A stretch of 64,000 nt of DNA, from NCBI RefSeq assembly GCF_013009345.1, contig NZ_JABELE010000017.1, positions 10,779 to 74,778 on the forward strand, given 5' to 3'. The position numbers and the translations under genes are program-made. Positions within the stretch are counted from its first letter, which is position 1; each line of letters starts with the position of its first letter. This document shows positions 16,388 through 25,294 of the stretch, piece by piece. The notes beneath the pieces are model-generated. The model saw only the letters and a list, made by a program, of their open reading frames with translations. It was not told where the DNA came from and ran no database searches. This DNA is from Acinetobacter geminorum (GTDB lineage: Bacteria > Pseudomonadota > Gammaproteobacteria > Pseudomonadales > Moraxellaceae).

Positions 16388-19300
16388 ATGTTTATCGTGG
16401 CCGGTGCAGCAGCACATTCTTCTTTTAAGAAAGCTCAACTATTAACACGTTTATCGTCAATTAGTTCTGTTCAATCTTTTGACAGCCAATGGGTCTATTT
16501 GTTTGATCAAGCGCTCAACGAGCAGCAACATCAATCTGCTTTGCAATTATTAAATGACGGTGAGTCTTTTGAACTTCGTCAATCTGCAAGTGATGAGATT
16601 CAGATTTTAGTTACACCACGTGTGGGTACTATTTCACCTTGGTCTTCTAAAGCAACTGATATTTTCAAAAACTGTAATACACCAGTACACCGTTTAGAAC
16701 GTGGTCTTTTATTCACGTTAAAAGGTGTTACTGAAATTACTAATGAAGTTAAACAAGTACTTCATGACCGTATGACAGAAACAGTTTTTGCTCAAATTGA
16801 AGATGCAAAAGCATTATTCTCAGAAACAGCTCCAAAACCATTAAATTCAATTGATATCTTGGGTCAAGGCAAAGAAGCTTTGGTTAAAGCGAACAATGAG
16901 TTCGGTTTTGCGCTTTCTGAACAAGAAATTGATTATTTAACAGAAGCATTCGGTAAGCTTGGTCGTAATCCAAATGATATCGAATTGATGATGTTTGCAC
17001 AGGCGAACTCTGAACACTGTCGTCATAAAATCTTCGGTTCTGAATGGACAATTGATGGTGAAAAACAACCATTATCATTGTTCCAGATGATTAAAAACAC
17101 TTACAAAGAATCACCAACTGACGTTTTATCTGCATACAAAGATAATGCTTCTGTAATTGTGGGTTATGACACGATGCGTTTTTATCCAAAAGCGGATGAA
17201 AACGGTCACTTTGTTTATAAATATAAGAGCCAAGCAGCTCATATTTTAATGAAGGTTGAAACTCATAACCACCCAACAGCAATTTCTCCATTTGCTGGTG
17301 CTGCAACTGGTTCAGGCGGTGAAATCCGTGATGAAGGTGCAACTGGTCGTGGTGGTAAACCAAAAGCTGGTTTAACAGGCTTTACAGTTTCTAACTTAAA
17401 TATTCCTGGTTTTGAACAACCTTGGGAAGAAAACTACGGTAAACCTTCACGTATGGCATCGCCATTACAAATCATGATTGAAGGTCCATTAGGTGGCGCG
17501 GCATTTAACAATGAATTCGGCCGTCCTGCCTTAAATGGTTATTTCCGTACTTTCGAACAAAATGTAAATGGTGAAGTGAAGGGCTTCCATAAGCCAATCA
17601 TGATTGCTGGTGGTTACGGTAACATTCGTCCTGACCATGTAGAAAAAGATGCGATTCAACCGGGTGACTTGCTCATTGTATTGGGTGGCCCTGCAATGTT
17701 AATCGGTCTTGGTGGTGGTGCAGCATCTTCTGTAGATAGCGGTACAATGGGTGAAAGCCTTGATTTCGCATCTGTACAACGTGAAAACCCAGAAATGGAA
17801 CGCCGTTGTCAAGAAGTGATTGATACGTGCTGGCGTTTAGAAGACTTCAACCCAATTGTTTCTGTACATGACGTTGGTGCGGGTGGTCTATCAAATGCTA
17901 TGCCTGAACTTGTGAATGACCATGAGTTAGGTGCAGTTCTTAATCTTCGTAAAATTCCTTCATTAGAGCCGGGCATGAGCCCAATGGAAATCTGGTCAAA
18001 TGAAGCACAAGAGCGTTATGTTCTCGCAATTCGTCCAGAATCATTAGAACAGTTCGAAGCAATCTGTGCACGTGAACGTTGTCCATTTGCTGTGTTAGGT
18101 GAAGCGACAGAAGCTCGTCACTTAACTGTTGAAGATCCATTGTTCCAGAACAATGCAGTTGATATCCCAATGCAAGTAATGCTTGGTGGTACACCGCGTA
18201 TGCAACGTTCTTATGAAACAATTGAGCGTAAAGGTAACGAGTTTGACGCTTCAAAAGTTGATTTGAAAGATGCGATTTTCCGTGTATTGAAAAATCCTAC
18301 AGTTGCTTCTAAGTCATTCTTGATCACCATTGGTGACCGCTCAATTACAGGTATGGTTGCACGTGATCAAATGGTTGGTCGTTGGCAGATTCCTGTTGCA
18401 GATGCAGCAGTAACGACGACAAGCTTACAAGGCTTCACTGGTGAAGCAATGGCGATGGGCGAACGTCCACCAGTTGCATTGTTAAATCCAGCAGCGTCTG
18501 CTCGTTTGGCAGTTGCTGAAGCAATTACTAATATTGCATGTGCAAACATTGAACAAATTAGTGATATCAAACTTTCTGCAAACTGGATGGCTGCTGCTGG
18601 TCAAAAAGGTGAAGACCAAGCGTTGTTTGAAGGTGTGAAAGCGATTGGTATGGAAATGTGTCCTGCTTTAGGAATTGCAATTCCTGTAGGTAAAGACTCA
18701 CTTTCAATGCGTACCACTTGGAACGAAAACGGCGAAGACAAAGCTGTAACATCTCCAATGACTGGTGTAATTACTGCATTTGCTCCAGTAACAGATGTTC
18801 GTAAAACTTTAACACCTGAACTTAAGAATTTAGAAGATTCAGTACTTGTACGTATTGATTTATCTAAAGGCCAGTTCCGTTTAGGTGGTTCGATTCTTGC
18901 GCAAGTATATAAAGCAATCGGCTCAATCACTCCAGACGTTGATAGTTTTGATGATTTCAAAGCGTTCTTCGCATTAATTCAAGATTGGAACAACCGTGGT
19001 TTAATTCAAGCTTACCATGACATTGGTGATGGTGGTTTACTCGCAACTGTTGCTGAAATGATGTTTGCTGCACGTTTAGGTGTTGCATTAGAAGACCAAA
19101 CTCCAGCAAGTTTGTTTGCTGAAGAAATTGGTGCAGTTCTTCAAATCAAAGCAGCTGATTGGGAAGCTTTACAAGCAGAAGTTGCTGCTTCTAGCTTAAA
19201 AGATGCAATTGCTGTAGTTGGTCGTGTAAACAACACAGATCAATTATCTGTAAACGGTTTGACTTTAGAGCGCGCAGAGTTACAGCAAGCTTGGTCTGAA

Positions 19301-20221
19301 GTATCTCATCAGATCCAACGTTTACGTGATAACGTAGAAACTGCTGACCAAGAATTTGCTTTAATTGCAGATAAATCACATCAAGGCTTAATTGCTAAAC
19401 CAACATTTGACTTGAATGAACCTATTGAAGCACCGTTCATTAACACACGTCGTCCTAATATGGCGATCTTGCGTGAGCAAGGTGTAAATGGTCATATTGA
19501 GATGGCGGCAGCCTTTGATAAGGTTGGTTTCAATACTGTTGACGTGCACATGAGCGATTTACTTGCTGGTCGCGTTAGCTTAAGTGATTTTGAAGGCTTG
19601 GTGACTTGTGGTGGTTTCTCTTACGGTGACGTAATGGGTGCTGGCGGTGGCTGGGCAAAATCAGTTTTATTCAATGCGAAATTACGTGATCAGTTTGAGC
19701 AATTCTTCCACCGTGAAGGTACGTTCAGCTTAGGTATCTGTAATGGTTGCCAAATGTTGTCACAATTGGCGCCGCTTATTCCAGGTGCTGAACACTGGCC
19801 ACGCTTCCACCGCAATATGTCAGAAGTTTTTGAAGCTCGTAGCGTAAATGTTCGTGTTGAAAAATCAGTTTCTGTATTACTTGATGGTATGGAAGGTTCG
19901 ATTTTACCGATTGCTGTTGCGCATGGTGAAGGTCGTGCTGTTGCAAGTGAAGCTAACATTGCAAGCTTGAACGCATCTAACCAAGTTGCATTGCGTTATG
20001 TTGATAGCCACGGTAATCCGACTCAACATTATCCATTGAACCCGAATGGTTCGCCAGAAGCGATTACTGGTGTAACGTCTAAAGATGGTCGTGCAACGAT
20101 TATGATGCCACACCCAGAGCGTACTTTCCGTGCAATTCAACACTCTTGGAGTCCAGAAGAGTGGACTGAAGATGGTGCATGGTTACGTATGTTCCGTAAC
20201 GCACGTAAGTTTATTGGTTAA
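16388..20221 (+). CDS. purL: phosphoribosylformylglycinamidine synthase PurL
   Basis: 1277 residues, the long single-chain type of gammaproteobacteria. It catalyses the fourth step of purine synthesis: FGAR plus glutamine and ATP give FGAM. The N-terminal PurS-like part (about 1-150) is followed by two AIRS-type ATP-binding repeats, with NSEHCRHKIF, KVETHNHPTAISPF and GGAASS in the first. The C-terminal class I glutaminase domain (about 1020-1277) has the nucleophile in LGICNGCQML and the His/Glu pair in MMPHPERTF. It is monocistronic with a strong terminator. Codon use looks highly optimised, consistent with strong expression. Confidence 0.97.
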   Translation: MFIVAGAAAHSSFKKAQLLTRLSSISSVQSFDSQWVYLFDQALNEQQHQSALQLLNDGESFELRQSASDEIQILVTPRVGTISPWSSKATDIFKNCNTPVHRLERGLLFTLKGVTEITNEVKQVLHDRMTETVFAQIEDAKALFSETAPKPLNSIDILGQGKEALVKANNEFGFALSEQEIDYLTEAFGKLGRNPNDIELMMFAQANSEHCRHKIFGSEWTIDGEKQPLSLFQMIKNTYKESPTDVLSAYKDNASVIVGYDTMRFYPKADENGHFVYKYKSQAAHILMKVETHNHPTAISPFAGAATGSGGEIRDEGATGRGGKPKAGLTGFTVSNLNIPGFEQPWEENYGKPSRMASPLQIMIEGPLGGAAFNNEFGRPALNGYFRTFEQNVNGEVKGFHKPIMIAGGYGNIRPDHVEKDAIQPGDLLIVLGGPAMLIGLGGGAASSVDSGTMGESLDFASVQRENPEMERRCQEVIDTCWRLEDFNPIVSVHDVGAGGLSNAMPELVNDHELGAVLNLRKIPSLEPGMSPMEIWSNEAQERYVLAIRPESLEQFEAICARERCPFAVLGEATEARHLTVEDPLFQNNAVDIPMQVMLGGTPRMQRSYETIERKGNEFDASKVDLKDAIFRVLKNPTVASKSFLITIGDRSITGMVARDQMVGRWQIPVADAAVTTTSLQGFTGEAMAMGERPPVALLNPAASARLAVAEAITNIACANIEQISDIKLSANWMAAAGQKGEDQALFEGVKAIGMEMCPALGIAIPVGKDSLSMRTTWNENGEDKAVTSPMTGVITAFAPVTDVRKTLTPELKNLEDSVLVRIDLSKGQFRLGGSILAQVYKAIGSITPDVDSFDDFKAFFALIQDWNNRGLIQAYHDIGDGGLLATVAEMMFAARLGVALEDQTPASLFAEEIGAVLQIKAADWEALQAEVAASSLKDAIAVVGRVNNTDQLSVNGLTLERAELQQAWSEVSHQIQRLRDNVETADQEFALIADKSHQGLIAKPTFDLNEPIEAPFINTRRPNMAILREQGVNGHIEMAAAFDKVGFNTVDVHMSDLLAGRVSLSDFEGLVTCGGFSYGDVMGAGGGWAKSVLFNAKLRDQFEQFFHREGTFSLGICNGCQMLSQLAPLIPGAEHWPRFHRNMSEVFEARSVNVRVEKSVSVLLDGMEGSILPIAVAHGEGRAVASEANIASLNASNQVALRYVDSHGNPTQHYPLNPNGSPEAITGVTSKDGRATIMMPHPERTFRAIQHSWSPEEWTEDGAWLRMFRNARKFIG

Positions 20222-20232
20222 TAGAAAAATTG

Positions 20233-20260
20233 AAATAAGCCACCGTAAGGTGGCTTATTT
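20233..20260 (+). terminator. terminator after purL
   Basis: AAATAAGCCACC and GGTGGCTTATTT form a perfect 12-bp stem with loop GTAA, 12 bp after the stop codon. Confidence 0.9.
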
Positions 20261-20298
20261 GTATGTAGTACAATATTAATAAATAGTAGAGAAGAAAA

Positions 20299-21540
20299 AT
20301 GAAATCAAAAATCCATTTCCGCGAGTTCGCATTGCTGATGGCATTGCTCATGTCTATTGTTTCTTTTTCGATAGATGCAGTCTTACCTGCTTTGGGGGAA
20401 ATCGGACGAGTTTTTGACTTAAAAAATAATAATCAGACACAGTGGGTCATTATTGGTATCTTCTCTGGTATGACAATTGGGCAACTCATTGCAGGCCCTC
20501 TATCCGATGCGATTGGCCGTAAACGTATTTTATTCACAGGAATTGTTATTTACTTTTTGGGAAGTTTGTTGTGCTTTACCACACAAAGTTTTGAATGGTT
20601 TCTAGTTGGACGTTTCATTCAGGGGGTTGGAGTATCAGGTCCTTATGTGGCTTCTATTTCAATTGTTAGAGATAAATACAGCGGAGCTCAAATGGCCCGC
20701 ATCATGTCTTTAATCATGATGGTGTTTATGGTTGCCCCAGCAATTGCACCAAGTTTGGGGCAGCTCATTATCCATTTCTTTGGTTGGCGTGAGATCTTTG
20801 TTTTATATATGGTCTATGCCACAGTTGTCGGGGCATGGGTCGCTTTACGTTTGGAAGAGACATTACTTCCCGAAAATCGTTTACCTATGCGCCTACAAGC
20901 ATTTCAGGAAGGTTTTAAAGAAGTAGTGAGTAACAAAACCACCATGAGCTATTTGCTATGTGCAGGTTTTTGCTTTGGTGGATTCATTGGTTACTTAGGT
21001 ACTTCTCAGCAAATTTTTATGCAGCAGTTTGGTAAAACAGGGCAAGAGTTTAGTGCTTATTTTGCTGTGCTTGCAGGTGTGATGGGCGTCGCTTCATTTA
21101 CAAATTCTAAAATTGTCATGAAGTTTGGTATGCGTCCAATCTGTATTTATGGTTTTCTAGGTTTGTGCCTAATTTCTTTGGTTTTCTTAGGAGTTCAACT
21201 TTTAGGCGTGGCTGTGTCATTCTGGATGTTTATGCTTTATGCCTGCATTTTATTTTTATTATTTGGAACTTTATTTGGTAATTTAAACGCGATTGCAATG
21301 GAACCAATGGGGCATGTTGCTGGTATGGCTTCGGCCATTATTGGTGCAGCATCCTCTGTTTTGTCACTTATTCTCGCTTCCATTATTGGTGCAGCATCCT
21401 CTGTTTTGTCACTTATTCTCGCTTCCATTATTGGGCAGCTATATAACGGCACATTAATTCCCATGACTGGCGGCTTCGCAATTTTATGTGGTTTAGCATT
21501 TATGATGACAATATATGAAAACAGATATTTAAAGAAATAG
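20299..21540 (+). CDS. Bcr/CflA-family MFS efflux transporter with duplicated segment
   Basis: 413 residues, a 12-helix major facilitator of the drug/H+ antiporter group. Motif A is GPLSDAIGRKRIL after helix 2, and the motif C region is MVAPAIAPSLGQ in helix 5. A signature arginine sits in GRFIQGVGVSG. The family exports bicyclomycin, chloramphenicol, sulfonamides or similar compounds; the substrate is not readable. Residues 347-361 (IIGAASSVLSLILAS) are repeated exactly as residues 362-376, so the ancestral length would be 398. The repeat lies in one of the last transmembrane helices and may alter topology or inactivate the pump. GAGAAG precedes the ATG. Confidence 0.88.
   Translation: MKSKIHFREFALLMALLMSIVSFSIDAVLPALGEIGRVFDLKNNNQTQWVIIGIFSGMTIGQLIAGPLSDAIGRKRILFTGIVIYFLGSLLCFTTQSFEWFLVGRFIQGVGVSGPYVASISIVRDKYSGAQMARIMSLIMMVFMVAPAIAPSLGQLIIHFFGWREIFVLYMVYATVVGAWVALRLEETLLPENRLPMRLQAFQEGFKEVVSNKTTMSYLLCAGFCFGGFIGYLGTSQQIFMQQFGKTGQEFSAYFAVLAGVMGVASFTNSKIVMKFGMRPICIYGFLGLCLISLVFLGVQLLGVAVSFWMFMLYACILFLLFGTLFGNLNAIAMEPMGHVAGMASAIIGAASSVLSLILASIIGAASSVLSLILASIIGQLYNGTLIPMTGGFAILCGLAFMMTIYENRYLKK
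21336..21434 (+). repeat. 45-bp perfect tandem duplication inside the MFS gene
   Basis: Bases 21336-21380 and 21381-21425 are identical, and the array ends with a 9-base partial third copy (CATTATTGG, 21426-21434). The same 9 bases at each boundary point to slippage or unequal exchange between short direct repeats. The duplication keeps the frame and adds 15 residues. Confidence 0.95.
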
Positions 21541-21599
21541 AATGCTTAAACTTATAAAGATGCAGTTAGTACACTGAATTTTAAAATTTTGTTCAGAGT

Positions 21600-21633
21600 A
21601 AGAGCTACATATAAATGAGTGTAGCTCTTTTAA
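21600..21633 (+). terminator. terminator after the MFS gene
   Basis: AAGAGCTACA and TGTAGCTCTT form a perfect 10-bp stem around a 10-nt loop, followed by TTTT interrupted by AAG. It lies 59 bp after the stop codon. Confidence 0.7.
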
Positions 21634-21749
21634 GCATTTTAGAAAAATTATAAGCCTATAGACATTCGGCTATTTAACACTTTATAGTTTGTTCAAGATT
21701 GGATCAATTTTTGCTTTCTCTGTAACAACGATAAAAATCGGAGATCAAA

Positions 21750-21875
21750 ATGATGAAAAATAAGTATCACATAAGAACAATGTATACCAAAGATAAGGGC
21801 TGGCGCTTGTTTGGCTTGGCGCTTGCCATTCAAATCCTCTTTATTGGAGCAAATTATTTGGTAATGATGAGCTGA
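21750..21875 (+). CDS. candidate 41-residue membrane protein
   Basis: A short frame starting at ATG with GGAG 6 bases upstream. The N-terminal half is basic (MMKNKYHIRTMYTKDKGWR). The second half is one hydrophobic helix (LFGLALAIQILFIGANYLVMM). This is the layout of a small single-pass inner-membrane protein. It occupies an otherwise empty 400-bp gap between the MFS terminator and the YqfO-like gene, the latter starting 68 bp later. No family is recognised. A good ribosome binding site and the clean N-in charge bias support it, but no expression evidence exists here. Confidence 0.55.
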   Translation: MMKNKYHIRTMYTKDKGWRLFGLALAIQILFIGANYLVMMS

Positions 21876-21943
21876 CTTTGATTTAGAAGCTTTTTTAAAG
21901 GTATGATTTAAAGCTAGTTTACTAGTTTCGAGTCATTCTACTT

Positions 21944-22264
21944 ATGTTAAAGCTGATTTATTACGTACCTGAGTCACATCTTGAGTCGACAAAACAAGCT
22001 ATATTTTCTGCTGGTGCAGGTGGTATCGGTAATTATGAACACTGTGCATGGCAGGTGAAAGGAACAGGACAATTTAAACCAGTCAAAGGTGCAGATCCTT
22101 ATATCGGAGAGCTGGGTGAACTCGAACAAGTTGAAGAATGGCGTGTAGAAACAATTGTAATTGAAGAAAATGCCAAGACCGTAGCAAAAGCATTAAAGGC
22201 AAGCCATCCTTATGAAGAGCCTGCCTTTGAGTTTATTCAAATCATAGAAATTGATTTTAATTAA
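21944..22264 (+). CDS. YqfO/NIF3-insert-like small protein
   Basis: 106 residues. The sequence matches the ferredoxin-like domain that is inserted in NIF3/YqfO proteins and also occurs alone: FYVPESHLE-type start, FSAGAGGIGNYEHCAW, GTGQFKPVKGADPYIG and the C-terminal HPYEEPAFEFI. The stand-alone form is structurally like CutA1/PII trimer folds; its function is unknown, and metal or small-ligand sensing has been suggested for the fold. It ends tail-to-tail with the enoyl-CoA hydratase gene, the two overlapping by 8 bp. Confidence 0.8.
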   Translation: MLKLIYYVPESHLESTKQAIFSAGAGGIGNYEHCAWQVKGTGQFKPVKGADPYIGELGELEQVEEWRVETIVIEENAKTVAKALKASHPYEEPAFEFIQIIEIDFN

Positions 22265-23057
22265 ACTGTGAGAAATCTGGTTTACGTTTTTGCATAAATG
22301 CTTGTACAGCTTCTAGCATTTCTGGAGATTGAACGCGCTGCATAAAGATTTCAGCTTCATGATCAATACATTCAATAATTTGATCTAAATCATGTTTCAT
22401 CAATGCTTTTGTTTGTTTTAAGGATGCAAGTGGTAAAGCTGCTAAATGTTGAGCAGTTGCCTGAGCCGATGCATAAGCATCTTCAACAACTTCATTCACT
22501 AAACCTGCTTGGACGGCGGTTTCTGCATTAAATTTTTTCGCTGTAAATAGAAGTTCAACTGCTTTGTGATAACCCGCTTGTTTAATCAATAGTTGGCTTG
22601 CACCACCTTCTGGTGAAAGACCAAGACTAACAAATGGAATTTGGAAAAGAGCAGTGTTGTCAGCAAAAACTAAATCTGCGTGTAATAAAATCGTAACACC
22701 AATACCAATTGCCACACCTTTTACTGCAATAATAAGCGGCTTCGATAATCTAGCAGCAGATTTAAGGAGTACAAATGGAGGAACTTGACCTGCCGGACCA
22801 GCATTAGGATTTTGTACAAAACCCATAAAATCTTTCATGTCATTCCCAGCGGTAAAATCTTGCTCTACGCCACGAAGAACGATTACTCGTACATCTTTGT
22901 CTTGGTCAGCTTCATCAAGTGCTTTAGCAATCCATAAATAAAGTTCGCCATACAGCGCATTTTTTGCTTCTGGACGATTTATGGCTAAGGTGAGTACGCC
23001 ACCTTCTAAATTTGCGTGTAAATGTTGATGAGGTTGTTGAATACAGCTAAGTGTCAT
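22257..23057 (-). CDS. enoyl-CoA hydratase/isomerase family protein
   Basis: 266 residues, crotonase fold. The oxyanion-hole residues are seen in RPEAKNALYGEL and in the segment FTAGNDMKDFM, followed by AVKGVAIGIGVTILLHADLVFA. The catalytic-loop region reads LGLSPEGGASQLL, which keeps one acidic residue (Glu). Members hydrate enoyl-CoA in beta-oxidation or isomerise double bonds; the exact reaction is not clear. It is divergent from nadM and stands alone, with an 8-bp convergent overlap with its other neighbour. Confidence 0.85.
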   Translation of the reverse strand: MTLSCIQQPHQHLHANLEGGVLTLAINRPEAKNALYGELYLWIAKALDEADQDKDVRVIVLRGVEQDFTAGNDMKDFMGFVQNPNAGPAGQVPPFVLLKSAARLSKPLIIAVKGVAIGIGVTILLHADLVFADNTALFQIPFVSLGLSPEGGASQLLIKQAGYHKAVELLFTAKKFNAETAVQAGLVNEVVEDAYASAQATAQHLAALPLASLKQTKALMKHDLDQIIECIDHEAEIFMQRVQSPEMLEAVQAFMQKRKPDFSQFN

Positions 23058-23166
23058 CGTACTATCCTTGCTTTAAACCACGTTGTTAATTTTTAGGTTC
23101 TCATTATGGCGCATATTCTTTCTAATGCGAGTAACTGGTGAGTTCATAAAAAGTGAAAATCTAATT

Positions 23167-23742
23167 ATGTATAAATTTGACTATCTCGTTTTTATAGGGC
23201 GTTTTCAACCATTTCATTTGGCTCATATGCAGACAATTGAAATTGCCTTACAACAAAGCCACTATGTCGTTTTGGCATTAGGCTCTGCTCAAATGGAACG
23301 TAATATTAAAAATCCATTCTTAGCAGTAGAGCGTGAGCAAATGATCTTGTCAAATTTCTCATTAGAAGAACAAAAACGCATTCGTTTTGTACATGTAGTA
23401 GATGTTTATAATGACGAAAAATGGGTAAAACAAGTCAAATCTTTAGTGAATGGCGTAATTGAACCGAACTCAAAAGTTGGTTTGATTGGACACTTTAAGG
23501 ATGAGTCTTCCTATTATTTGCGACTATTTCCTGAGTGGATTATGGTTGAACTTGATAGTTTAAAGGACTCTATTTCGGCAACGCCAATGCGTGAAGCTTA
23601 TTATCGTGGTGAAATCCAAACAGAGTTTTTCCCTGTAGGAACTATTCAATTTTTGGATGAATTTAAAAAAACACGCACTTATCAACAGTTGCAACAACGC
23701 TTTGAAGAAGATGATCGCTCTAATTTAGATGATTTTGAGTAA
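23167..23742 (+). CDS. nadM: nicotinamide-nucleotide adenylyltransferase (NadM type)
   Basis: 191 residues, one nucleotidyltransferase domain. It joins NMN and ATP to make NAD. The nucleotide-binding signature is IGRFQPFHLAH near residues 10-20. The second signature, ISATPMRE, corresponds to the family's ISxTxxR motif. No Nudix domain is attached, unlike NadM-Nudix fusions of cyanobacteria and Francisella. The frame extends upstream to a TTG at 23083, but the family begins at MYKFDYLV; no strong ribosome binding site is visible there. It is isolated, divergent from the enoyl-CoA hydratase gene. Confidence 0.88.
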   Translation: MYKFDYLVFIGRFQPFHLAHMQTIEIALQQSHYVVLALGSAQMERNIKNPFLAVEREQMILSNFSLEEQKRIRFVHVVDVYNDEKWVKQVKSLVNGVIEPNSKVGLIGHFKDESSYYLRLFPEWIMVELDSLKDSISATPMREAYYRGEIQTEFFPVGTIQFLDEFKKTRTYQQLQQRFEEDDRSNLDDFE

Positions 23743-23753
23743 GTGCATATAAA

Positions 23754-24116
23754 TTAAGCATCTGCCCAAAAGATGATTCGGTTTGAAAAAGGATCAGTGA
23801 TACTGAGTTCAAGTGTCTCCCAATCTGTTTTTTCAATCTGAGGCTTAGAAAATCTATAATCTTTTTTGCTTAGTTCACTATGCAACTCATAAATATGTTC
23901 CCAATAAATACGGATCGCACTATGAGGACTTGCATCTCCAAAATGCTCGGATAAATGAATAACACAATCATCTTTAGAAATTTGTAAATATAACGGAAAG
24001 TTGTCTTCAAATTGGTGTTGCCAATCAAGCTGAAAACCTAAAAACTCAAGATAAAATGATTGAGCTAACCCAACATCAAAAATTCTTAAAATAGGGGTGA
24101 TCGAATCTGATTGCAT
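23754..24116 (-). CDS. glyoxalase-superfamily (VOC) protein
   Basis: 120 residues with the two beta-alpha-beta-beta-beta units of the vicinal oxygen chelate fold: ITPILRIFDVGLAQSFYLEFLGF in the first and LELSITDPFSNRIIFWA in the second. It resembles the glyoxalase/bleomycin-resistance group of small proteins; substrate unknown. The frame is open further upstream, but the ATG at 24116 follows AAGGAAAA and lies 11 bp after the stop codon of the CAP-domain gene, so the two are probably co-transcribed. Confidence 0.8.
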   Translation of the reverse strand: MQSDSITPILRIFDVGLAQSFYLEFLGFQLDWQHQFEDNFPLYLQISKDDCVIHLSEHFGDASPHSAIRIYWEHIYELHSELSKKDYRFSKPQIEKTDWETLELSITDPFSNRIIFWADA

Positions 24117-24127
24117 CTTTTTTCCTT

Positions 24128-24697
24128 TTAACGTGTACCAAATTGTTGAGTCCAATAGCTCTTTTGTTTTACAGATTGATCGGAAGCACAAGCAATTGCG
24201 TAAGTTGTAAATTTAGGGTTCATTAGGTTACTACAATGTAAGGGACTCGATAGCCATCTAGACATCACTTCATCTAAAGTTTTTTGTCCACTCGCTACAT
24301 TTTCACCGTTGGCTTTACCGAGTGTATTATAAAGTTTCAAACGTGATTTTAAATCTAGCCCCGTGGAGCCAACATGTCCGAGAAAGTTGTGTGTTGCCAT
24401 ATCTTCACTATGAGAAAGTGCACCTTTATATAAATTATTACTCCAACTTAGTGGTCTGGTTGCAGAGAAATGTTGTTGTCCACATTGGCGTGATTGCTGG
24501 CGAATCTGATTAATTATTTTAAGTACAGCTTGTTGATAGGCGGGGTTTTGTAAATCTTGGCAACTTATTCTTATAGATGGAGTTTCAACTTGTGTGGTAG
24601 ATGATGTAATTGAGGGCGGCATACTGGATGAACTAACAGAGCATGCAGAAATAACAAGACCACTAGACAGTAAATTACAAACTTTGAGCACACTCAT
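24128..24697 (-). CDS. CAP (SCP/PR1) domain lipoprotein
   Basis: 189 residues. The N-terminal signal ends in a lipobox ISAC with Cys19, so the protein should be a lipoprotein. After a Ser/Thr-rich linker, the CAP domain spans about 60-189. It has the typical LSWSNNLYKGALSHSEDMATHNFLGHVGSTG, with the conserved His, and GENVASGQKTLDEVMSRWLSSPLHCSNLMNP. Bacterial CAP proteins are common and mostly uncharacterised; roles in the envelope or in host interaction are proposed for some. AAGG precedes the ATG. Confidence 0.87.
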   Translation of the reverse strand: MSVLKVCNLLSSGLVISACSVSSSSMPPSITSSTTQVETPSIRISCQDLQNPAYQQAVLKIINQIRQQSRQCGQQHFSATRPLSWSNNLYKGALSHSEDMATHNFLGHVGSTGLDLKSRLKLYNTLGKANGENVASGQKTLDEVMSRWLSSPLHCSNLMNPKFTTYAIACASDQSVKQKSYWTQQFGTR

Positions 24698-24774
24698 GTA
24701 AATACCTTAGCGTGAATTATTCTAATGTCTTTATCATACGCCAAAGTAAAGGAGTAAGTAATTTGTTGATATAC

Positions 24775-24800
24775 AAAAAACGAGCATTATGCCCGCTTTT
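24775..24800 (-). terminator. terminator after the peroxiredoxin gene
   Basis: On the minus strand CGGGCA-TAA-TGCTCG (one G-U pair) is followed by TTTTTTG, 21 bp after the stop codon. Confidence 0.75.
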
Positions 24801-24815
24801 TGTTTCTTAAGTTTA

Positions 24816-25277
24816 TTAAGCTGTTTGTAGGGCTTTTAAGTCTTCTAGAACTTGCTCTGCATGCCCAGCTGCTTTAACTTTGCGATAGCTTTTAACTAAA
24901 GTTTTGTTATGGAAAATAAAAGTAGAACGTTCAATCCCCATGACTTTTTTACCATACATATTCTTTTCTTTAATCACATCAAAGTGATGACAAAGAGTTT
25001 CTTCTTTATCACTGATCAGATCAATAGTAAGTGCTTGCTTCTCTGTAAAATTTTGATGGGCTTTTACCGAGTCACGTGAAATACCGAAAATACGGGCACC
25101 TAAAGCTTCAAATTGATCTTTCAAACAAGAAAAACCAACTGCTTGTGTTGTACAGCCTGGTGTTGAGTCTTTAGGGTAGAAGTAAATGATTAACCATTCA
25201 TTTTCGACTTCGGCCAAGTTCACTTCGCCGTGTGTAGTAGGGAACACCTGATTTGGCAGTTGAATATTCTCAGACAT
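24816..25277 (-). CDS. bcp: Bcp/PrxQ-type peroxiredoxin
   Basis: 153 residues, thioredoxin fold. It reduces hydroperoxides using a peroxidatic cysteine, Cys42 in DSTPGCTTQ. In E. coli Bcp and plant PrxQ the resolving Cys lies five residues later; here that position is Val47, and the nearest Cys is Cys51. Another Cys sits in EETLCHHFD. The enzyme may therefore act as a 1-Cys form or use a shifted disulfide. It is downstream of a decayed Dph6-like remnant on the same strand and has its own terminator. Confidence 0.85.
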   Translation of the reverse strand: MSENIQLPNQVFPTTHGEVNLAEVENEWLIIYFYPKDSTPGCTTQAVGFSCLKDQFEALGARIFGISRDSVKAHQNFTEKQALTIDLISDKEETLCHHFDVIKEKNMYGKKVMGIERSTFIFHNKTLVKSYRKVKAAGHAEQVLEDLKALQTA

Positions 25278-25294
25278 TTCTTATCCTTTAAAAG

